A stretch of 64,000 nucleotides of DNA from Shewanella sp. KX20019 (GCF_016757755.1 NZ_CP068437.1:1550001-1614000); one strand, 5' to 3'; shown: positions 1-8,919, counted from the first letter of the stretch. Numbers and translations: made by a program. Notes: generated by a model not told the origin, from the sequence alone.

Positions 1-1
1 T

Positions 2-181
2 CGTGGCGAGCTTTATACAGAGCAGAATATTAAGTCGATTTTAAATATGCGAGATTTTATGGATACGATGCGAGCGAGTGGCGTGCAAACTGGAGGCCCA
101 GATGCTATGGGCCAAAGTGAGCGACAAGCTTTTGCAAATCAATTAGATCGCCTTATTACCAAGTTTAAACAGCAAAAGTAG
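2..181 (+). CDS. C-terminal fragment of an unidentified protein
   Basis: An open frame runs in from the left edge and ends at a TAG, giving the last 59 residues of a protein. The fragment is hydrophilic, ends in a Lys/Gln-rich tail (KFKQQK) and has no recognisable motif or membrane segment. No start is visible because the gene begins outside the window. I do not recognise the family. The frame is the only one of the three without internal stops and the stretch has normal codon use for the region, which supports it being real. Confidence 0.5.
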   Translation, partial: RGELYTEQNIKSILNMRDFMDTMRASGVQTGGPDAMGQSERQAFANQLDRLITKFKQQK

Positions 182-612
182 TTGCTCTGAAGTCGAGCTG
201 ATGAGTCGTTAAGCGAAATAGCGACAACTGCAAAGATCATCAGCTTTAAAAAGTTTAGGCTGTTATGTTCATCGATGGCATGGTGCCAATCAGTTTATGT
301 CATTGTTTATCTCGTTCAATATCTTCCATTTTCAATTCTTCATCATCACAACAAATCAAACACAGGGTAACTGCCCTAGCATCAGTTCGATGACTCCCAC
401 TATATTGATAGTGATGAAGAGTGTTATTACTGCTGAGAGTGCGGAGGTTAAACGGGTGATGTTGGGGTAATTTAGTAAAATTGACTATCCTTGTAATGAT
501 TAAGTTAATTATTTAACTGCCTTTTTGCTGTTTGTTAGTTAACATAGCTAAAATGCAGCCTAAGTACGCTAAAACTGCTTTTCGAAAGGCAGTTACTGAC
601 TAGGTTAACGTT
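182..612. other. Intergenic stretch, no gene seen
   Basis: No open frame of useful length occurs here on either strand. A TTGACT hexamer at 481-486 could be a -35 element for the downstream OmpA-like gene, but the matching -10 is poor. I see nothing else to report. Confidence 0.4.
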
Positions 613-1197
613 ATGCGATGGTTAATATTAGGCTTGGTACTGTGCTTGTGCTTTACCAGCAGTGCCTTTGGGCGCGACTGGTTAGATAGTGATGCTGATG
701 GTGTCCCCGATCTTAAAGATGCCTGCACAGGCACTATAGCAGGCAATAAAGTGGATGCCAGCGGCTGCGCTAAAACAATATTAAAGCCAGAAAGAGCAAC
801 TGAACTGACTACAGGGCTTTGCTTTAAAACACTGAATGATGATTACCCAGTTAACTGTACACCGTTGTCATCTATTGTTGTTAATTTCGATTTTGCTAAA
901 TCGGAGTTGTTATTTAGTCAAAGGCAAGTGCTGCAGCAAGTTGCCGCATGGTTACGTAGGGTTCCAGTAAGGTTGTTGCTTCTGGGGCATACCGATACTG
1001 TCGGCAGTGAGCAATATAATCAGATCTTGTCACTGTCGAGGGCTGTTAGCGTGAAGCAGGTTTTAACTGATGAGTTTAATTTAGGTGCTCATCGCTTTGA
1101 TGTGAAGGGTGCAGGAAGTCAGAAGCCCATTGCCGATAATCAGAGCAGCAATGGTCGAGCGCTAAATAGAAGAGTCCAGTTTTTCGTTATTTTTTAA
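613..1197 (+). CDS. OmpA-family peptidoglycan-associated protein with a thrombospondin type 3-like repeat
   Basis: The 194-residue protein begins with a signal peptide (about residues 1-20, ending AFG). A calcium-binding thrombospondin type 3-like segment with Asp spacing (DSDADGVPDLKDAC, about 25-38) follows. The C-terminal OmpA-like domain (about 85-194) has the typical VNFDFAKSEL start and the LLLGHTDTVGSEQYNQILS region with NGRALNRRV near the end, which in this family binds peptidoglycan. It lacks the 8-stranded barrel of full OmpA, so it is more like the short periplasmic/outer-membrane OmpA-like proteins. mscS follows after 32 bases in the same direction, so co-transcription is possible. 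The exact role is unknown. Confidence 0.85.
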   Translation: MRWLILGLVLCLCFTSSAFGRDWLDSDADGVPDLKDACTGTIAGNKVDASGCAKTILKPERATELTTGLCFKTLNDDYPVNCTPLSSIVVNFDFAKSELLFSQRQVLQQVAAWLRRVPVRLLLLGHTDTVGSEQYNQILSLSRAVSVKQVLTDEFNLGAHRFDVKGAGSQKPIADNQSSNGRALNRRVQFFVIF

Positions 1198-1229
1198 AAT
1201 AAACTTATATAAGTTAAGGGAGTATATAC

Positions 1230-2054
1230 ATGGATAACTTGCAAGGTCTGATGGATCAAGCACCAGAGCTGATTGTCACTTATGGTATGAAAATTCTATT
1301 CGCAATCATTATTTTTGTGATTGGTAAATTTTTATCTGGGGTAGCAAAGAAGCTTACGACAAAACTACTTAAGAAGCGCAAAGTAGATGAAACGGTGACT
1401 TCGTTTGTCGGAAATATTGCTTGGTCATTGGTATTTGTATTTACCATAGTGGCGACATTAGGACAAATTGGCGTACAAACAGCCTCTCTTGTTGCTGTTA
1501 TTGGTGCCGCTGGTTTAGCCGTTGGTTTAGCGCTACAGGGTTCATTATCTAACTTTGCAGCAGGCGTATTGATGGTGTTATTCCGTCCTTGCCGTGTGGG
1601 TGACTATGTTGAAGCAGCAGGTATTGCAGGTACAGTAAGCGAAATCACCATTTTTTCAACTAAGCTACTTAGCCCAGATAATAAAGTGATAATTGCACCA
1701 AACTCAGCAATGATGGACGGTACTATTGTCAACTATTCTGCAATGGAGACACGTCGTTTAGACTTGGTCATCGGTGTTTCTTATGATGCAAACCTTGCTG
1801 AAACCAAGAAGGTATTAACCTCAATACTCGACAATAGCCAGTATGTGCTTAACGATCCTGCTTATACCGTTGCGGTAGCTGAGCTCGCTGATTCTTCGGT
1901 GAATTTTGTGGTTCGCCCATGGGTGAAAGGCAGTGATTACTGGCCTGCTCATTTTGAAATTTTGGAGCAGATCAAGCTCGCACTAGATGAAGCTGGTATT
2001 GGTATTCCTTACCCACAAATGGATCTCTATGTGAAAGAGGCTCCAACAAGCTAA
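1230..2054 (+). CDS. mscS: Small-conductance mechanosensitive channel MscS
   Basis: This inner-membrane channel opens on membrane tension to release solutes during hypo-osmotic shock. The 274-residue protein is close to the size of E. coli MscS (286). It has an N-terminal hydrophobic helix (about 17-37), a second near 65-85 and the pore helix with the signature GLAVGLALQGSLSNFAAG (about 95-115). The cytoplasmic beta domain (FRPCRVGDYVEAAG) and the alpha/beta vestibule, ending in GIPYPQMDLYVK, follow. The ATG is preceded by an AAGGGAG-like ribosome binding site. A strong hairpin lies just downstream and separates it from the convergent channel gene. Confidence 0.93.
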   Translation: MDNLQGLMDQAPELIVTYGMKILFAIIIFVIGKFLSGVAKKLTTKLLKKRKVDETVTSFVGNIAWSLVFVFTIVATLGQIGVQTASLVAVIGAAGLAVGLALQGSLSNFAAGVLMVLFRPCRVGDYVEAAGIAGTVSEITIFSTKLLSPDNKVIIAPNSAMMDGTIVNYSAMETRRLDLVIGVSYDANLAETKKVLTSILDNSQYVLNDPAYTVAVAELADSSVNFVVRPWVKGSDYWPAHFEILEQIKLALDEAGIGIPYPQMDLYVKEAPTS

Positions 2055-2088
2055 CTCTCTAATTGGCTAACCGTCTAATAGGGTAAAT

Positions 2089-2114
2089 AAAAGGTCAGCA
2101 TATGCTGACCTTTT
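2089..2114. terminator. Bidirectional intrinsic terminator between mscS and yicG
   Basis: A perfect stem built from AAAGGTCAGCA and TGCTGACCTTT is followed by T-rich sequence on the plus strand and preceded by A-rich sequence, so it can serve both convergent genes. Confidence 0.85.
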
Positions 2115-2141
2115 ATTCATTTAATATCAAAGATATGCTAA

Positions 2142-2780
2142 CTAATGAATATTGTCTGACTGATACTGGTAATCAAATTTTGGCATTGACCAATGGTAAC
2201 GAATAGCAAGCATTCTAAAGCTAAAGCCGAAGGTGAGGGCAACAGACAAGCTTAGCCATTCTGCAACACCATTTAGCTTCATTGCTACATAGAGAGTTGC
2301 AGTGAGCAAAGCAACGAGTGCATAGAGTTCTTTCTTAAAAATAAGCGGTACTTGATTACACAAAATATCACGGATCACACCGCCAAAAACGCCAGTAACC
2401 ACACCCATCACAATCGCTATCTCTGCACTGTAACCAAGCATCAAGGTTTTTTGTGCGCCAACAATGGAAAACACCGCTAGACCAACAGCGTCAATGGCTA
2501 GAAACAATCTCGATAAGTAGCGCATCAAGGGGGCGATCATCACTGTTAGTAGAGAGGCTGCAGCGATAGCGAGCAAATAGTGTGCGTTTTCGACCCATAT
2601 AATAGGGTAGTTGCCGAGCAGCATATCGCGTAGCGTGCCACCACCAATCGCGGTAACACAACCAATAATGACCACACCAAAAAGATCCATCTGTTTTTTA
2701 CCGGCGGCTAGGGCACCTGTCATCGCTTCAGCCAAGATGCCGATGAGCCATAAAGCACTGATTACTTTTACTTCTAACAT
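2142..2780 (-). CDS. yicG: TRIC/YicG-type cation channel family membrane protein
   Basis: The 212-residue protein is made of two tandem copies of the UPF0126/TRIC repeat. The signature GGGTLRDMLLG occurs near residue 47 and is echoed by GGVIRDILCN near residue 133. About seven hydrophobic helices are predicted by eye. Bacterial TRIC proteins form trimeric potassium-permeable channels; YicG of E. coli is in this family, but its physiological role is not settled. The gene is convergent with mscS and divergent from ltaE. Confidence 0.88.
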   Translation of the reverse strand: MLEVKVISALWLIGILAEAMTGALAAGKKQMDLFGVVIIGCVTAIGGGTLRDMLLGNYPIIWVENAHYLLAIAAASLLTVMIAPLMRYLSRLFLAIDAVGLAVFSIVGAQKTLMLGYSAEIAIVMGVVTGVFGGVIRDILCNQVPLIFKKELYALVALLTATLYVAMKLNGVAEWLSLSVALTFGFSFRMLAIRYHWSMPKFDYQYQSDNIH

Positions 2781-3107
2781 AAGATGTTCTAGCTAATAAA
2801 AAGGAAGCGAATATTGCCCGTATTTCACGATAAAAGACAATGATAAATATTATTTTTTAGCATTATAAAAACTAATGGATTCTTATTTGATTTTTCCGAT
2901 ATGCGGCGTGTTAGGTGGTATTTACGAATAGTTTTAATAACTGAGCTAAATTAATGATGGCTCATTATGCAGCTTTGGTTATTTCCGGCGTGTGTGAGGT
3001 CGCTTTGAATTATTAAACTCTCTAGTGACTTGGCGCTGGTAGAAGCCTTGCTGTCGCAGTATTATTAGCTCATAAAGTCCAAAATAATGTCGATAATGGG
3101 GTAAGTA
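2781..3107. other. Divergent promoter region between yicG and ltaE
   Basis: This AT-rich spacer must hold promoters for both flanking genes. No open frame is evident. No operator-like palindrome stands out. Confidence 0.4.
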
Positions 3108-4121
3108 ATGATAGATTTTCGCAGTGACACTGTGACTAAACCTACAGCTGCGATGCGCGCAGCTATTGGCGTCGCTGAAGTCGGAGATGATGTATATGGT
3201 GACGATCCAAGCGTTAATTACCTTGAAGATATGGCCGCTGAAATGTTTGGTTTTGATGGCGCCTTATTTACCTCATCAGGGACTCAAGCTAACTTATTAG
3301 CATTGATGAGCCATTGTGAACGCGGAGATGAATATATTTGCGGCCAGCAAGCGCATAACTACAAGTTTGAAGGTGGTGGAGCTGCAGTGCTAGGGAGTAT
3401 TCAGCCGCAACCACTGAACAACCAAGCGGATGGCAGTATTTTATTGTCGGATATTGAAGCGGCGATTAAGCCAGATGATGTTCATTTCGCTCGAACTCGA
3501 TTATTGAGTTTAGAAAACACCATTGGTGGTAAAGTTGTGCCTCAAAGCTATTTGGCTGAGGCGCAGTCTTTAGCATTTGAAAAAGGGCTTAAAATTCACC
3601 TCGATGGAGCACGTGTTGCTAACGCTGCAGTTGCTCAAAACTTGCCGATGACAGCGATTACTCAGTACTTTGATTCAGTTTCTATCTGTTTATCGAAAGG
3701 TTTATGTGCGCCAGTCGGCTCAATACTACTGGCTGATGAACGTCTTATTAACAAGGCGCGCCGCTGGCGAAAAATGCTCGGTGGCGGTATGCGCCAAGCG
3801 GGGATATTAGCGGCAGCGGCGCAGTTGGCATTGACAGACCAAGTAGAGCGCTTGGCTGAAGATCATGATAACGCGGCTTATTTGGCATCGCAGTTGTCTG
3901 CGATTGACTGTTTCGATGTCGATATGTCACTAGTACAAACCAATATGGTGTTCGCCAAAGTGGCCGCTGAGTTGGATATCAATCATGTCGCTCAGCAGCT
4001 TAAGAAAAAAGGCATATTGATAAGTGCGGGTAAGACGCTGCGACTAGTGACTCATGCGGATATATCGCGTACTGACATTAATTGCTTCATCCGTGAACTT
4101 AAGACTATTTTGAAGAGCTAA
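3108..4121 (+). CDS. ltaE: Low-specificity L-threonine aldolase
   Basis: This PLP enzyme cleaves L-threonine and L-allo-threonine to glycine and acetaldehyde in the cytoplasm. The 337-residue protein begins with the family hallmark MIDFRSDTVTKPT and GDDVYGDDP. It carries the HLDGAR motif (Asp166, which contacts the PLP ring nitrogen) and the Schiff-base lysine in SICLSKGLCAPVGS (Lys197). Length matches the family (about 333-340). The start ATG has a GGGGTAAG ribosome binding site. It appears to be a single-gene unit, closed by the hairpin immediately downstream. Its product glycine links it metabolically to glyA further along the window. Confidence 0.93.
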   Translation: MIDFRSDTVTKPTAAMRAAIGVAEVGDDVYGDDPSVNYLEDMAAEMFGFDGALFTSSGTQANLLALMSHCERGDEYICGQQAHNYKFEGGGAAVLGSIQPQPLNNQADGSILLSDIEAAIKPDDVHFARTRLLSLENTIGGKVVPQSYLAEAQSLAFEKGLKIHLDGARVANAAVAQNLPMTAITQYFDSVSICLSKGLCAPVGSILLADERLINKARRWRKMLGGGMRQAGILAAAAQLALTDQVERLAEDHDNAAYLASQLSAIDCFDVDMSLVQTNMVFAKVAAELDINHVAQQLKKKGILISAGKTLRLVTHADISRTDINCFIRELKTILKS

Positions 4122-4178
4122 GCCGAGTTTTATATATTGATTAAGAATTTGCTGCTTAAGCTGGTTGCTCGTTAAACT

Positions 4179-4220
4179 AAAAAGCCCTTATTGCGCTATA
4201 TAAAGTGATAAGGGCTTTTT
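4179..4220 (+). terminator. Intrinsic terminator of ltaE
   Basis: The stem is AAAAAGCCCTTAT paired with ATAAGGGCTTTTT, with an 18-base AT-rich loop and a T run at the end. Confidence 0.85.
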
Positions 4221-4329
4221 ATATTTATACCTATTTTAGATATTACTGAGCATTAATGCTGGTGGCCGCTTTCTCCATTTTGGATCTGATTGCCCTGACT
4301 ATCATAAAATCCGCTGCTGCCATGTTGTA

Positions 4330-4593
4330 TATACCCATCCTACCTGAAGGTGCATGATTCAGTGGGAGTTTAATGGGCTTTAATCAAGGCATTGATTACC
4401 ACTAATGGTTGTTCCCTTAGTAAAATCAATAACACAGAGTAAAGCCCATTAAAACCCATCGCAGAAGGCGTTTTGCAAGCCCACTTCGTTGTTGCACTAA
4501 CTTAAAAGGGAATAACCATTTCTACGTTAATGCGCCTAGAATTGAACTGGCACAACGCCTCTGAAACGAGCATCTTCAAGTTGGATGGGTATA
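4330..4593. repeat. 264-bp MITE-like element, copy 1
   Basis: The element is bounded by imperfect 24-bp terminal inverted repeats starting TATACCCATCC and reading through ACTTGAAGATGC. The same sequence recurs in opposite orientation at 63661-63924, with about 15 differences over 264 positions. It has no transposase. Both copies are flanked so that a TA dinucleotide would be the target duplication, as in IS630/mariner-type MITEs; that class assignment is inference. Its right end runs into the exported-protein gene on the minus strand and supplies that gene's last 18 sense codons and stop. Confidence 0.8.
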
Positions 4594-5291
4594 AACCCCT
4601 GATGGATCATTTTTGCGATAAAGGGATCTGACTCATTGTCGCCGACATCGGCAAAATCGATATCTTGATAGCCCGCTGTCATCCCATTAAACACATTTTC
4701 TGTAAGCGGTTTTACCTCTACTAATTCATATTGGATGCTGCCGCTATTATTGGTTAGCTTGAATGATTTAGGTAGCTGCAACTGGTTGAGCCAACTGATT
4801 GTAAGTTGATGATTTTTTTGTGTACCTTGATACAGCTGCTCGGCCATGCAGAGATCAGTACCAGTCTCTGCGACTTCACTTGAGCTTGAAGGCAGCTGTT
4901 GCATGTCGGCTATTGTTGCCGGTGAGATAAGGTGATTAAGCTGATTGAAGTCGAAATGCATATTCAAAGAAAGTAGATCGCCTTTGCGATAGCTGACGGA
5001 ACGACGCTCGCTTGGAAAGTAACGCACGTATTCGCCGCGAGTATTCCACAGCTCAAAGGTTTGTGGGTTATGCTGATAGATGACTTGTTGATGGTTTCTG
5101 AGCAGGGTGATCTCTTTAGTGACACCATGGTCATTGGACACCGCGTAGCGTGCACTTAGGTGTGATGAGTCTAGTGATTGGCATTGTGCGGCATTGGCTG
5201 CTGGACTGTTAATTAACAGTGCGATTAATCCGCCAGCCATAACAAGCGCTGAAGTATAAGAGAACGGCTTTAAATTTGATTGCTTGTGCAT
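4536..5291 (-). CDS. Exported protein of unknown function with a C-terminus supplied by a MITE-like repeat
   Basis: I do not recognise the family. The ATG chosen here follows an AGGAG box with a 5-base gap; a GTG two codons upstream is less well placed. The N-terminus is a signal peptide (about residues 1-34, ending ANAAQC), so the 251-residue protein is probably periplasmic. Two cysteines (in AAQCQS and DLCMAE) could form a disulfide. The last 18 residues, starting IPIQLEDARF and ending GVVPVQF, lie wholly inside the 264-bp repeat that also occurs at 63661-63924. This means the native end of the gene has probably been replaced or truncated by the insertion. Confidence 0.7.
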   Translation of the reverse strand: MHKQSNLKPFSYTSALVMAGGLIALLINSPAANAAQCQSLDSSHLSARYAVSNDHGVTKEITLLRNHQQVIYQHNPQTFELWNTRGEYVRYFPSERRSVSYRKGDLLSLNMHFDFNQLNHLISPATIADMQQLPSSSSEVAETGTDLCMAEQLYQGTQKNHQLTISWLNQLQLPKSFKLTNNSGSIQYELVEVKPLTENVFNGMTAGYQDIDFADVGDNESDPFIAKMIHQGFIPIQLEDARFRGVVPVQF

Positions 5292-5297
5292 GGTCAC

Positions 5298-5597
5298 TCC
5301 TGAGAAGGGCTGAATGTTGATTGTTGTTTGTCTAATTTGAGTTTTCAGTTACTAACCTAGCACCTCTAATGCTCGAGCCTACCTGAAAGCCGAGAAGGTC
5401 CTAGGTACTAGGACGTTCGCCAGCTCACTACTAGGAAGGACTACGTCCTGCTCGGAAATCAACAGAGAACACCCTTTGGCTTTTGATATTGATTTTATGC
5501 TTTGCTAGAACCTCTAATACTCGAGCCTAGAACCTAGCATCTAGATAGTTGAATAAGCCACTGAGAGATCTCAGTGGCTTTCAATCATCAACGGCGG
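5298..5597. repeat. Intergenic stretch with a duplicated 20-bp CTCGAG-centred sequence
   Basis: The 20-mer ACCTCTAATGCTCGAGCCTA at 5362-5381 recurs with one difference at 5510-5529. Between the copies lie further short inverted pieces such as CTAGGTACTAGGACGT and ACTAGGAAGGACTACGT. No open frame is present. The stretch separates alkaline phosphatase from the exported protein, both on the minus strand, so it may contain the latter's promoter. Confidence 0.5.
5553..5583 (-). terminator. Hairpin downstream of the first alkaline phosphatase
   Basis: The perfect stem AAGCCACTGAGA/TCTCAGTGGCTT sits 15 bases beyond the stop of the phosphatase gene. The T tract on the minus strand is weak, so this is a probable rather than strong terminator. 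Confidence 0.6.
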
Positions 5598-7232
5598 TTA
5601 TGGTTGGGCTGACTGAGCTTTCTCAACCAAGCTTGCTGCATGGTTCATCACATGGAATATGTGGTTTTGCTCAACAGTTCCTTGGATAAGGTGTGAACCT
5701 GGACCACTGGCAAAGATACCAACATCTTCACCCGCATGAGTTTCACTGCCCAGTGGTACAAGCGCTTCTTGATGAAAACCAGCGCTTTGAGTATCAACAT
5801 AATTTAAGTCAAAACGGCCCGCTGCAGCAGCATAGCCATAACGCTCATCGCCTCCGGTTGCTAAGCTCGCATAACCTAAGCCATTGGCATAGCCGACAGT
5901 GGTATACGGTAAGCCATTTGAATCAGTAGAGTTAGTCACAACAGGTTGCCCATCAGCGCCATTGCCCTTAACTAACCCTAGGATGGGGTTACCACGAGTA
6001 GGGTAGCCTGCAATGGTGAATACATGGCTGTGATCGGCGGTAACAATTAACAAGGTATCTTTTTCCGATGTTTTCTCCATTGCTACGCGGACAGCTTCCG
6101 ACATTGCAATCGTATCGTGTAATGCACGAGCAGCATTACCCGCATGGTGTGCGTGGTCGATTCGTCCTGCTTCAATAATCAGTACAAAACCTTTGTCATT
6201 TTTCTTCAAAATATCAATCGATTTAGCCGTCATTTCAGCAAGTGACGGTTCGCCAGTTGCGCCAGCTGTAGTGCGGTCATAGTCATATTCCATGTGTGAT
6301 GAATTAAATAGGCCTAACGCGTGGTCTGTGTTGCTTGGGTCGAGAGCTAAGAAAGACTCTCTATCAGCAACATAAGCAGCATTAGGGTATTTATTTAACC
6401 ATTCGTCAGTTAGGTCGCGGTTATCTAATCGCTTACCTGATTTGCCTTCAGGGTCAGTCATGGTGCTCGGAATAAATGCACGACGTCCGCCGCCCATCAC
6501 CACGTTAAGTCCGCTGCCAAAGTTAAAGTCGATTAACTGTGATGCAATATCCTTACAACCATTGGTAATGGCCTCTGCAGGCAAGTCAGCATCGCTCTCC
6601 CAGTTGCGCTCCGGAGCGTGAGCATAAGTAGCAGCGGGTGTTGCATGGGTAATACGCGCTGTAGAAACTACACCTGTCGATAAGCCTGCCATGGCGGCCA
6701 GTTCAAGTGACGTCACTAGGTTTTGCCCTTGAGTTGAGGCGCAATCACCTCGTGATACCCCTTCACCTTGTGAAAGTACTCCGACGTCAGTTTTTACCCC
6801 AGTGACCATTGCTGTCATGGTTCCTGCTGAATCAGGAGTCTGCCCGTCGACATTGTAAGTTTTAGCCAGGCCTAAGTAAGGAAGAGTTTCAAATGAGAGC
6901 GAGTTCTCTTCACCGGTTTGCCCTTTTAACTGACCCGCTAAAATACGCGCTGCAGTAACGGTTGATACGCCCATGCCATCACCGACAAATAGAATGATGT
7001 TTTTGGCGGCGCCCGCTTCATTATTGACAGTTAGTTCTTCCGCTTTTGCCACTCTAGCTTGGCCATCGATATACCACTGGTTAACCGCTGTCCAATCTTG
7101 GCCGTTGTTGCCATTGCCACCATTACTGCCGTCTGAACCATTGTTACCGTCGGCGCCGTTATCGCCATCACTACCACATGCTGCTAAACCAAGCATTGCC
7201 GCAATCGAAACTACCAGAAATTTCTTGTTCAT
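5598..7232 (-). CDS. phoA: Alkaline phosphatase, lipoprotein form with Gly/Asn-rich linker
   Basis: This enzyme hydrolyses phosphomonoesters outside the inner membrane to release phosphate. The start is the ATG that has GGAG six bases upstream; a TTG four codons earlier overlaps that box and is rejected. The N-terminus is a lipoprotein signal with lipobox LAAC (Cys19), followed by a collagen-like Gly/Asp/Asn linker (about 20-48). Catalytic motifs are present: the metal-binding LFVGDGMG, the nucleophile serine in TPDSAGTM, IEAGRIDHAHH, TADHSH and ETHAGED. At 544 residues it is longer than E. coli PhoA (471), mostly through the linker and inserts. It lies 79 bases downstream of a paralogue on the same strand, so the two are probably one operon. 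Confidence 0.93.
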   Translation of the reverse strand: MNKKFLVVSIAAMLGLAACGSDGDNGADGNNGSDGSNGGNGNNGQDWTAVNQWYIDGQARVAKAEELTVNNEAGAAKNIILFVGDGMGVSTVTAARILAGQLKGQTGEENSLSFETLPYLGLAKTYNVDGQTPDSAGTMTAMVTGVKTDVGVLSQGEGVSRGDCASTQGQNLVTSLELAAMAGLSTGVVSTARITHATPAATYAHAPERNWESDADLPAEAITNGCKDIASQLIDFNFGSGLNVVMGGGRRAFIPSTMTDPEGKSGKRLDNRDLTDEWLNKYPNAAYVADRESFLALDPSNTDHALGLFNSSHMEYDYDRTTAGATGEPSLAEMTAKSIDILKKNDKGFVLIIEAGRIDHAHHAGNAARALHDTIAMSEAVRVAMEKTSEKDTLLIVTADHSHVFTIAGYPTRGNPILGLVKGNGADGQPVVTNSTDSNGLPYTTVGYANGLGYASLATGGDERYGYAAAAGRFDLNYVDTQSAGFHQEALVPLGSETHAGEDVGIFASGPGSHLIQGTVEQNHIFHVMNHAASLVEKAQSAQP

Positions 7233-7311
7233 TTTAAACTCCAATTATTGGGTACTATTGCTGACCTATATGAGCCAGTAAGAAAAATTATTAATGCCAG
7301 TGAGTTAGCGA

Positions 7312-8817
7312 TTAATATTTAGTACCGCCTAGCGTTTGTGCTTGGTTGATGATGTGGAAGATAACGTTCTGTTCAATCACGCCTTGGATAAGATCTGAAC
7401 CCGGACCCGTTGCATGCAGAGTAATATCTTCGCCTGCGTGGGTTTCACTGCTCATTGGTACCAATGCTTGCTGCATAAAGTCTTTATCTTTGGTATCGAC
7501 AGAGCTTAAGTCATCACGTACACCAACAACTGCACCTGGACCGTTGGTATAACCGACAGTGGTATAGGGTTTGCCGTCTTGTGCGATGGCGAGATCGCCG
7601 CCGACGTTATGCACTAATCCTAAAATGGGATTGCCACGCTTAGGGTAGCCAGCGATGGTAAATACGTGGCTATGATCAGCAGTCACCATGATAAGCGTTT
7701 CTTCTGGGTCGGTTGATTCAACGGCCGCTTTTACTGCATTAGACAGTTCAACGGTGTCCATCATGGCGCGGTAAGCATTACCTGCATGGTGGGCGTGATC
7801 GATGCGACCTGATTCAACGATGAGCAGGTAACCATTGTCATTTTTATTGAGTAGTTCAATCGACTTAGTGGTCATCTCTGTTAACGATGGCTCGCCTGCG
7901 CTGTCATCAGCTCGGTCTGCTTCATATTCCATATGCGATGAGTTGAATAACCCCAGAAGGTGGTCGGTTGCCGTCACATCGATTGCATCAAAACCCGCTT
8001 TGTCCCACACGTAAGCAGAGTTACTCAGGTTATCGGTCCACGCTTGGGTCAAGTCAATGCCATCGGCGCGGCGTCCGGTTTTATTTTCACCGTCGGTCAC
8101 ATCGTTAGGGATAAAGTTACGACGACCGCCGCCAAGTGCAACACTTAAGGCATCGGCCTCATCGCGCATAACGAGCTGGTAGGCAATATCCTTACATTCG
8201 TTAGCAACGGCTTCAGCTGGAAGGTTAGAGTCTGCTTCCCAGTTACGCTCTGGCGATGCGGCATAAGCCGCTGCTGGTGTTGCATGGGTTATACGTGCAG
8301 TACTCACGACCCCCGTCGACAACCCTTTTGCATTGGCAAGATCAACCAAGGTGATGAGCTCATTTCCTTTTGAAGAGAGGCAATTCGCACGTAAGCTACT
8401 ATCTGAGACTGACAACACACCAGCTTTAGATTTCACACCGGTGACTATTGCCGTCATGGTGCCAGCTGAATCTGGTGTTTGTTGATTGGTGTTATAGGTT
8501 TTAACTAGCGCTGTTTTTGGAAAGTGCTCGAAGCTTAAGAAGTTTTCTTCGCCGCCTTGATGATTCGCTTGTTGTTGTCCCTCAAAGATACGTGCTGCAG
8601 TCAACGTTGAAACGCCCATGCCGTCACCGACAAATAGAATCACATTCTTGGCTTTCTTTGGCGCCGTTTGCTCCGTTTTATCGCTAACTAACTTTGCGCT
8701 ATCTTTAAACCATTGACTATCTGTTTGGTTGCTTGGCAATACCGCTGCATTAGCTGCGATTGTTACCAGGCTACAAGAGGCCATTGCCGCTATCTTTTTG
8801 ATATTAATCACTATCAT
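7312..8817 (-). CDS. phoA: Alkaline phosphatase, secreted form
   Basis: This is a paralogue of the adjacent phosphatase with the same motif set: LFVGDGMGVSTLTAAR, TPDSAGTMTAIVTG (Ser nucleophile), VESGRIDHAHH, TADHSH and SSETHAGED. It begins with an ordinary signal peptide (about residues 1-25, ending ANA), lacks a lipobox cysteine in the usual place and lacks the Gly-rich linker. The start is uncertain: a TTG three codons upstream and GTGs nearby are possible, and no clear Shine-Dalgarno is visible. It is first in the two-gene unit and has a Pho-box-like sequence about 85 bases upstream, consistent with induction on phosphate starvation. Confidence 0.9.
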   Translation of the reverse strand: MIVINIKKIAAMASCSLVTIAANAAVLPSNQTDSQWFKDSAKLVSDKTEQTAPKKAKNVILFVGDGMGVSTLTAARIFEGQQQANHQGGEENFLSFEHFPKTALVKTYNTNQQTPDSAGTMTAIVTGVKSKAGVLSVSDSSLRANCLSSKGNELITLVDLANAKGLSTGVVSTARITHATPAAAYAASPERNWEADSNLPAEAVANECKDIAYQLVMRDEADALSVALGGGRRNFIPNDVTDGENKTGRRADGIDLTQAWTDNLSNSAYVWDKAGFDAIDVTATDHLLGLFNSSHMEYEADRADDSAGEPSLTEMTTKSIELLNKNDNGYLLIVESGRIDHAHHAGNAYRAMMDTVELSNAVKAAVESTDPEETLIMVTADHSHVFTIAGYPKRGNPILGLVHNVGGDLAIAQDGKPYTTVGYTNGPGAVVGVRDDLSSVDTKDKDFMQQALVPMSSETHAGEDITLHATGPGSDLIQGVIEQNVIFHIINQAQTLGGTKY

Positions 8818-8900
8818 CACCGTCAATTATATTATTTAGAGGAGGTTTGTTTGTGGCGGGATGATTGTCGAGCATAAGCATGACGATATGGCGATGATTT

Positions 8901-8919
8901 TGTGTCAGTTTTATTGCTT
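8901..8919 (-). promoter_or_regulatory. Candidate Pho box upstream of the phosphatase pair
   Basis: Read on the minus strand the sequence is AAGCAATAAAACTGACACA, followed by AAAA. It matches the E. coli PhoB consensus CTGTCATAAAACTGTCACA at about 14 of 19 positions and keeps the 7+4+7+4 periodicity. Its position and orientation suit the alkaline phosphatase gene. This is a pattern match by eye, not a tested site. Confidence 0.55.

Noticed and set aside
6973..7281. 102-codon open frame antisense to the start of alkaline phosphatase
   Set aside because: Its Pro/Leu/Ser repeats are only the reverse complement of the Gly/Asp/Asn linker.
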